From: an uncultured Acidimicrobiaceae bacterium
GTDB lineage: Bacteria > Actinomycetota > Acidimicrobiia > Acidimicrobiales > SZUA-35
Length of the DNA: 64,000 nt
Reading direction: 5' to 3'
NCBI GenBank assembly: GCA_947259095.1
Contig: CAMYLA010000007.1
Span: forward strand, 25,601-89,600
Shown piece by piece: positions 59,405-64,000 of this stretch. The position numbers and the translations under genes were made by a program. The notes under the pieces are model-generated. The model did no database searches. It was not told the DNA's origin and worked only from the letters and a program-made list of their open reading frames with translations. The first letter of the stretch is position 1. Each line of letters begins with the position of its first letter.

Positions 59405-60655
59405 TCAGGAGGACTTCGGCACGTCTCGGAACGGCATCTCCCGATCGACCGCAACGTCCTTTGGCAGCCCGAGGCCCCGCTCCCCGATGATGTTGCGCTG
59501 GATCTCGTCGGTGCCGCCGGCGATCGATCCCGATGGAACGCTGAGTGCCATTTCGGTGACCTGCCCGCTGTGCGGGGCGTCATCGCCGGCCAGCATGCCG
59601 CCGGCCCCCAGCGTTCTCGGCCCCAGGTGCTGAGCGGCCCGACCGATGTGCGACCCCTGGAGTTTTGCGGTGTTGGCGAACGATCCCGGCGACTGGCCGG
59701 CCTTTGCCGCCTCCCTGGCCCGCTGCGCCGACCAGTTCGACACCATGCCCATCGTCTTGAGTTTCATCAGCTCCTGACGCAGGAGCCGGTCGCCGAGAAT
59801 GTTCCGCTCCTCGGCCAACCCGGCGATCTCGGTCGATGACCGGAAGGCCCGGCTGCCGAGCCCGGTGTCGGAAGGACCGGCCGCCACCTGCCCCGCAGGT
59901 CGATCGAGCATGCGGCCCTTCTCGCCGGGTAGTGCCACCGACAGCCCCGGCACCCGATTGGACAGACCGGACCGCTCGAAGGCCAAGGTGGCCACCGCCG
60001 CGGCCCAACCGTTGCCCTCGTCGCCGATCAGGTTGTCATTCGACACCCGGGCGTCTGTGAAGAACACCTCGTTGAAATGGGCCTGGCCGTTCATCTGCCT
60101 CAGCGGTCGGATCTCGATCCCGGGCTGGTCGACGTCGATGATGAAGTAGCTCAGGCCCCGGTGCTTGGGTACATCCCAGTTCGACCTGGCCACCAGCATG
60201 CCCCGGGAGGCGGCCAACGCCCCCGAGGTCCAGACCTTCTGACCGTTGATCACCCACTCGTCGCCGTCCCGCTCGGCGTTTGTGCGAAGCCCGGCCAGGT
60301 CGGACCCGGCCTCCGGCTCGCTGAAGAATTGGCACCACGACTCGGTCCCGTTTGCCAGCGGCGGGACCAGCCTGGCCCGTTGCTCGTCGGAGCCCTGCTG
60401 GATCACCACCGGTGCGCCCATCACCTGGCCGAGACTGAACGGGGGGCCGAGGGCCCCGACCTCGACCAACTCGGCGGCAACGGCCCGCCCTTCGGCCGCG
60501 GTCAACCCGCGACCACCCAACCCATCGGGCCAGGTCGGGAACTGCCAACCGGCGGTGGCGATTCGCGACCACCACTGCCGAACCGTCAGGTCCGGATCCC
60601 AGTTCTCGGCCAGCCAGCTTCGTACATCGGATCGGAGATCATCGAGCGCTGCCAT
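59405..60655 (-). CDS. acyl-CoA dehydrogenase
   Basis: 416 residues. WPDGLGGRGLTAAEGRAVAAEL, WCQFFSEPEAGSDLAGLRTNAERDGDEWVINGQKVWTSGA (flavin loop), ATLAFERSG, and GGTDEIQRNIIGERGLGLP at the C-terminus. It belongs to the actinobacterial FadE group whose members often act as heteromeric pairs on steroid or side-chain CoA esters, but there is no partner beside it. ATG 60655 is 7 bases after TAGCGT. First gene of a unit with the phosphatase. Confidence 0.92.
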   Translation of the reverse strand: MAALDDLRSDVRSWLAENWDPDLTVRQWWSRIATAGWQFPTWPDGLGGRGLTAAEGRAVAAELVEVGALGPPFSLGQVMGAPVVIQQGSDEQRARLVPPLANGTESWCQFFSEPEAGSDLAGLRTNAERDGDEWVINGQKVWTSGALAASRGMLVARSNWDVPKHRGLSYFIIDVDQPGIEIRPLRQMNGQAHFNEVFFTDARVSNDNLIGDEGNGWAAAVATLAFERSGLSNRVPGLSVALPGEKGRMLDRPAGQVAAGPSDTGLGSRAFRSSTEIAGLAEERNILGDRLLRQELMKLKTMGMVSNWSAQRAREAAKAGQSPGSFANTAKLQGSHIGRAAQHLGPRTLGAGGMLAGDDAPHSGQVTEMALSVPSGSIAGGTDEIQRNIIGERGLGLPKDVAVDREMPFRDVPKSS

Positions 60656-60662
60656 GGCCCAG

Positions 60663-60668
60663 ACGCTA
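60663..60668 (-). promoter_or_regulatory. -10 box, leaderless acyl-CoA dehydrogenase gene
   Basis: Minus-strand TAGCGT ends 7 bases before ATG 60655, the same box and spacing as the UGSC operon. Confidence 0.55.
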
Positions 60669-60702
60669 GTGGCAACGGCTTCCGCGACGCCAAGGCCGGT
60701 GG

Positions 60703-60730
60703 GGTTCAGTTCGGTTCAGTTCGGTTCAGT
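60703..60730. repeat. 10-bp tandem repeat TCGGTTCAGT
   Basis: Two full copies plus 8 bases of a third, located at the 3' end of the degraded gene. Confidence 0.9.
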
Positions 60731-61270
60731 GAACGGCCGGGTATCGCCGGGAGAACTCGAGGCCACCGAGCACCCGGTTTCCACGTGGTCGCCGAGTTCG
60801 GTCGTGCGGTCCGGCCGGTCGGACCAGGCCGAGATGGCGGCGGCGGAGTCTCCGGGCAGAAGCGAACCGGGCGGCCGGCAGCAGGCTCCGGACCGTCGGG
60901 GTCGAACAGGTCGAGGTCCTCGTAGACGGGTGCACCTTCCGACAACCAGGGAAGGTCGGGCGACTGGGCCGATGACAGGAATGCCGCCGCCCGCTCCGGT
61001 CCCTGCCGTGTCGGCGGTGTTGTGGAGGGACGGCACCACGTTGGTGATGGCGCCGGCCACCTCCGGTTCCAGATCGGCGGCGTAGCCCGCGAGGTTATCC
61101 GCCAACAGCGTTGGCAAGAACCGCCAGTAGTGCACTCATGACGGGGGCGAGCGTCCGGTCAGCGGCTCGGCTCGGATCCATCGCTCGATGGCGTCCATGT
61201 GTTCCGGACTCAGGCGCCGTTCCAGCGACGCCGGATGCTCGAGTACCTCCCGATGCGATCGATCTGTCAT
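60726..61270 (-). pseudogene. degraded gene, unknown family, with in-frame UGA and two apparent frameshifts
   Basis: This 690-base gap carries protein-like sequence in pieces on the minus strand. From ATG 61270: MTDRSHREVLEHPASLERRL...MDAIERWIRAEPLTGRSPPS, then TGA 61138-61136, then in the same frame VHYWRFLPTLLADNLAGYAADLEPEVAGAITNVVPSLHNT. A shift near 60990 leads to RQGPERAAAFLSSAQSPDLPWLSEGAPVYEDLDLFDP, and another near 60880 to RNVLGGLEFSRRYPAVH-like text ending TGA 60728-60726. Third-position GC switches frame at the same points. I do not recognise the family. It is either a decaying gene or an assembly with indels; the UGA could be a nonsense change or a third Sec codon. Confidence 0.5.
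61101..61138 (-). promoter_or_regulatory. SECIS-like hairpin after UGA in degraded gene
   Basis: After UGA 61138-61136 come 20 bases, then GCCAAC, loop GCU, GUUGGC: a perfect 6-bp stem with the loop 27 bases from the UGA and G first in the loop. It satisfies the bacterial SECIS rules, but GC-rich DNA forms such stems by chance. Confidence 0.3.
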
Positions 61271-61345
61271 CGACCGCCGACCGCCATGACGGGCCACCCG
61301 ATGTGGGCCGAGCGACGTGGGATCACGGTTGACCTCGCCCGGGGA

Positions 61346-62899
61346 TCACGGTCGGAAGCTCGGCCCCGCGGTCGGACCCAGCTGGATGGCCAGCATCGAC
61401 TGGGCCTGCTCGACGAACTCGTAGACCAACGGTCTGGTGTCGCGGGGGTCGATGATGTTCTCGATGTCATAGGCGTGGGCATTGCGGAACGGAGAGGCGA
61501 TGGCCTCCAGCCGGGCTTCGATGGCCTCCCGGTGGGCCTGGGGATCATCGGCGGCCTCGATCTCCCGCCGGTAGGCGACCATGGTGCCGCCCTCGATGTG
61601 CATCGATCCGGCGTGGGTCGATGGCCAGGCGTAGCGTTGGTACATGCCGTTGCCCCGAAAGTGAAGCCCGCCGGCCACGCCGTAGAGCTGGCGCATCACC
61701 ACCGACAGCATCGGCATTCGGCTGGTGGAGAACACGGTCACCGCCCTGGCCCCGGCCCGGAGGATGCCCTGGCGCTCCATCTCCGGCCCGACATGGAAAC
61801 CGGGCTCGTCGGCCAGCCACACGAACGGCAGGTGGAACGTGTCGCACAGCTGCACGATTCGCATCGCCTTCTCGCCCTCGAGGATGCCCATCGCCCCGCC
61901 GTAGTAGCGGGGGTTGTTGATCATGACCCCGATCGGATAGCCCCCGACCCGGCCCAGGCCAACGATGTTGCCCCGACCGGACAGCGGGGCGATCTCGAAG
62001 AACGAACCGTGGTCGAGCACCGAGTCCAGGATCGGGTAGGGATCGTAGATCCGTCGCCGGCTGCGGGGGATGGCCGACACCAGCGAGTCGTCCCGCCGGT
62101 CGACGGGATCGTCGTTGTCGAGCTTCGGCGCCATCTCCCACACGTTCGACGGCAGGTACGAAAGGAAGCGGCGGATCTGGGCGAAGGCGTCCTCCTCGGA
62201 TTCGGCAAGGTTGTCGACGACGCCGTTGGGAATCTGGACCCGCTCGTCACCGAGGTCTTCTTTTGTGATGTCGATCCCGGTGCCCTCCTTGACCACGGCC
62301 GGCCCGGCAACGAACACCTGGGTTGTGTCCTTGACCATCACATTGAAGTGGGCCAGGCAGGCCTGGACTGCGGGGAGCCCGGCCACCGAGCCCAGGATGG
62401 CCGACACCACCGGCACCTGGGACAGCAGTTCCGAGGCCACGTCCGGCACCGGGTTCTGGGGCAGGTAGGTGTGGCCCAGCTTCTCGAAGGTCTTGACGCT
62501 GCCCCCGGTCGCATCCAGCAGCCTGACCAGCGGCATCCGATGGTCGCGGGCCAGCTGCTCGGCGGTGACGTATTTCTGGCCGACCGAGCCGTCGCCGGCC
62601 CCACCCCGGATGGTGAAATCGCCACCGGTCACCGAGACCCGCCGACCGTCGAGCTCGACGGTGCCGATCACGTGGTTGGCCGGAGTGATCGACGCCAGGG
62701 TGCCGTCGTCGTTCCACACCGGGGTGCCGGCCAGAGCTCCGATCTCGCGGAACGAATCGGGGTCCTGCAGCAGATCGATCCGTTCCCGGACCGTCAGCTT
62801 GCCCCGGCTGTGGTGGAAGGCCACGCTGTCCGGGCCGCCCATCGCTTCGATCATCTTCTTCCGTCGATGGAGCTCATCGACTTCGGGCTGCCATGTCAT
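61346..62899 (-). CDS. acyl-CoA carboxylase beta (carboxyltransferase) subunit
   Basis: 517 residues. Carboxyltransferase fold in two crotonase-like halves: KKMIEAMGGPDSVAFHHSRGKLTVRERIDLLQDPDSFREIGALAG, GGDFTIRGGAGDGSVGQKYVTAEQLARDHRMPLVRLLDATGGSVK, then GRGNIVGLGRVGGYPIGVMINNPRYYGGAMGILEGEKAMRIVQLCDTFHLPFVWLADEPGFHVGPEMERQGILRAGA. It resembles propionyl/methylcrotonyl-CoA carboxylase beta chains and adds carboxyl groups from biotin to acyl-CoA. No alpha/biotin subunit is adjacent. Start ATG 62899 is where homology begins, with GGGGAGG 12 bases upstream. Confidence 0.9.
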   Translation of the reverse strand: MTWQPEVDELHRRKKMIEAMGGPDSVAFHHSRGKLTVRERIDLLQDPDSFREIGALAGTPVWNDDGTLASITPANHVIGTVELDGRRVSVTGGDFTIRGGAGDGSVGQKYVTAEQLARDHRMPLVRLLDATGGSVKTFEKLGHTYLPQNPVPDVASELLSQVPVVSAILGSVAGLPAVQACLAHFNVMVKDTTQVFVAGPAVVKEGTGIDITKEDLGDERVQIPNGVVDNLAESEEDAFAQIRRFLSYLPSNVWEMAPKLDNDDPVDRRDDSLVSAIPRSRRRIYDPYPILDSVLDHGSFFEIAPLSGRGNIVGLGRVGGYPIGVMINNPRYYGGAMGILEGEKAMRIVQLCDTFHLPFVWLADEPGFHVGPEMERQGILRAGARAVTVFSTSRMPMLSVVMRQLYGVAGGLHFRGNGMYQRYAWPSTHAGSMHIEGGTMVAYRREIEAADDPQAHREAIEARLEAIASPFRNAHAYDIENIIDPRDTRPLVYEFVEQAQSMLAIQLGPTAGPSFRP

Positions 62900-62987
62900 C
62901 GTTGCTCGAACCTCCCCAAGCGCCGGTCCCACCGGCTGCCGACCATCCTGGCCCATCCGGTTCGGCGATCTGAAATTGCGGTGTCGC

Positions 62988-64000
62988 TCAGGCCGGCGCG
63001 GTGTCGGGGCCGGGCTCGACACCGCCCGGGGACACCGTCGCACGGCGGGAGATCCAGAACGAACCGATGGTCACCGTCAGACAGGACAACCCCACCGCGC
63101 AAGCGAAGAACAGGTTGGCCCGGTCGTAGGCCGACAGCACATCTGCTCGGTCTGCGGAGCCGACGATGGTCACCGCGGTGGAGACGCCGACCGCCCCTCC
63201 GAGGTTTCTGATCGTGTTGAACGAGGCGTTGACCTCACCGTAGGCCTCCGGCGGTACCCGGCCGAGGGCCCAGGAGTTCATGCTGGGATTGGAGATGCCC
63301 CAGCCCAGCCCGAACCCCATGATCGTCGGCAGGAACTCCCGCACATAGTCCGGCTCCGGGCCCAACATGAAGTAGCTCCACAACACCGCGGCGGTGGTGA
63401 TGGCGGTCCCGCCGATCATGAGCCACCGTTGGCCGTAGCGATCGGCCAGCCGGCCGCCGGCCAGGGTCGCCAGCCCGGCGCAGATCGGTCCGACGGTGAT
63501 GGCCAGCCCGATCCTGCTGGTGGAGTAGCCCCAGACCCGGCCGAGCCACAGCGGCCAGACCAGCCAGATCGACAGCGAGGTGACCGAGATGAACAGGTTG
63601 GCCAGGTTGGCCACTGCGACCTCGGGAATCCGGAACAGGGAGAGGTTGATCAGTGGTGTCGGATGATGGCTCGATCGTCTGATGAAGTACACCGCCAGAA
63701 CGGCGGCGGTGACCAGGACCCCGATGGTGGTGGGGGAGGCGATCCCCCAGCTCGTGCTCTGGCTGATGCCGACGATGATCAGGGCGATCGATGCGGTTGC
63801 CACCACCGTGCCTAGCAGGTCCAGCCGGCCCGGGTCGTCGTCGGCCTTGGATCTCGAGACGAACCGCAGCGACGCGGCGAGGACCAGCATGGCGAACGGC
63901 GCGCTCAGGAAGTAGACCCAACGCCAGCTACTGACCTGGAGCAGGGCGGCGGCGATGCTGGGGGCGAGGGCCGATGCCAGCGGCCCGGCGGCGGCCCAGG
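62988..64000 (-). CDS. MFS transporter, DHA2-like drug exporter (5'-truncated)
   Basis: About 337 residues visible; the frame is open to the window edge, where it reads AAGPLASALAPSIAAALLQVSSWRWVYFLSAPFAMLVLA, the SWRWVF/YxxxxP motif C region of 14-helix DHA2 transporters. Then repeated helices, GRLADRYGQRWLMIGG (motif A-like), GLGWGISNPSMNSWALGRVPPEAYGEVNASFNTIRNLGGAVGVSTAVTIVG, and a short cytoplasmic end. Probably exports small hydrophobic compounds by proton antiport. The N-terminal helices lie beyond the window. Confidence 0.87.
   Translation of the reverse strand, partial: WAAAGPLASALAPSIAAALLQVSSWRWVYFLSAPFAMLVLAASLRFVSRSKADDDPGRLDLLGTVVATASIALIIVGISQSTSWGIASPTTIGVLVTAAVLAVYFIRRSSHHPTPLINLSLFRIPEVAVANLANLFISVTSLSIWLVWPLWLGRVWGYSTSRIGLAITVGPICAGLATLAGGRLADRYGQRWLMIGGTAITTAAVLWSYFMLGPEPDYVREFLPTIMGFGLGWGISNPSMNSWALGRVPPEAYGEVNASFNTIRNLGGAVGVSTAVTIVGSADRADVLSAYDRANLFFACAVGLSCLTVTIGSFWISRRATVSPGGVEPGPDTAPA

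Overview
The window is gene-dense, high-GC bacterial DNA with strongly GC-biased third codon positions. Gene content (PASTA-type Ser/Thr kinase, FHA-FtsK/EssC-type ATPase, DUF2510, a DUF1800/DUF1501 pair, many CaiB/BaiF CoA-transferases and acyl-CoA enzymes, a UGSC selenoprotein) points to an actinobacterium, most likely a free-living member of the Acidimicrobiia (Ilumatobacter-like). The taxonomic call is inference from gene content; no rRNA or tRNA gene is present.

Layout. 1-1590: 3' part of iolD (inositol catabolism). 1.7-9.0 kb: FHA-FtsK ATPase convergent with a PASTA kinase, a 20-residue hydrophobic micro-ORF, a DUF389 membrane protein. 9.1-13.6 kb: a protein with a sigma-70 region 2-like N-terminus and duplicated Cys-bounded domains, then a DUF1800 gene (frameshifted at its 3' end) and a Tat-exported DUF1501 protein. 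13.7-17.1 kb: LLM flavin oxidoreductase, acetoacetate decarboxylase-like protein, MFS exporter. 17.0-22.7 kb: double-domain CoA-transferase; a two-gene operon of a UGSC selenoprotein (in-frame UGA) and its partner; DUF2510 protein; RraA-like protein. 22.7-31.4 kb: nucleoside hydrolase-like lipoprotein, PLP dehydratase, MFS, fatty acid desaturase, acyl-CoA dehydrogenase + CoA-transferase operon, DUF2807 lipoprotein. 31.5-39.4 kb: gluconolactonase, enoyl-CoA hydratase, acyl-CoA ligase, orphan DNA methyltransferase, two lipoproteins, esterase. 39.4-49.6 kb: gnd-zwf, Baeyer-Villiger monooxygenase, CoA-transferase, PEP mutase-family lyase, Fes-like esterase, D-aminoacylase-like amidohydrolase. 49.6-56.8 kb: divergent dipeptide/oligopeptide ABC transporter locus. 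56.9-64 kb: PPOX-family protein, a second selenoprotein (thioredoxin fold + C-terminal TPR-like segment), tyrosine phosphatase, acyl-CoA dehydrogenase, a degraded gene, acyl-CoA carboxylase beta chain, and an MFS transporter running off the window.

Functionally this is a heterotroph's catabolic chromosome segment: activation, CoA transfer and beta-oxidation of organic acids, peptide uptake, sugar oxidation through the oxidative pentose phosphate pathway, and thiol/selenol redox chemistry. The most notable hidden feature is that two genes split by TGA in the ORF track are single selenoprotein genes, each followed by a hairpin that fits the bacterial SECIS rules (spacing 16-37 nt, guanine at the start of the apical loop). 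A third in-frame TGA with such a hairpin lies in a degraded gene at 61.1 kb.

A second recurrent feature is promoter layout: many genes have a TANNNT-type -10 box 6-8 nt before the start codon and no Shine-Dalgarno sequence, so they are probably leaderless. These boxes also fix several start codons (GTG 7069, GTG 43910, ATG 58543, ATG 21134). Short tandem duplications are common at gene ends.
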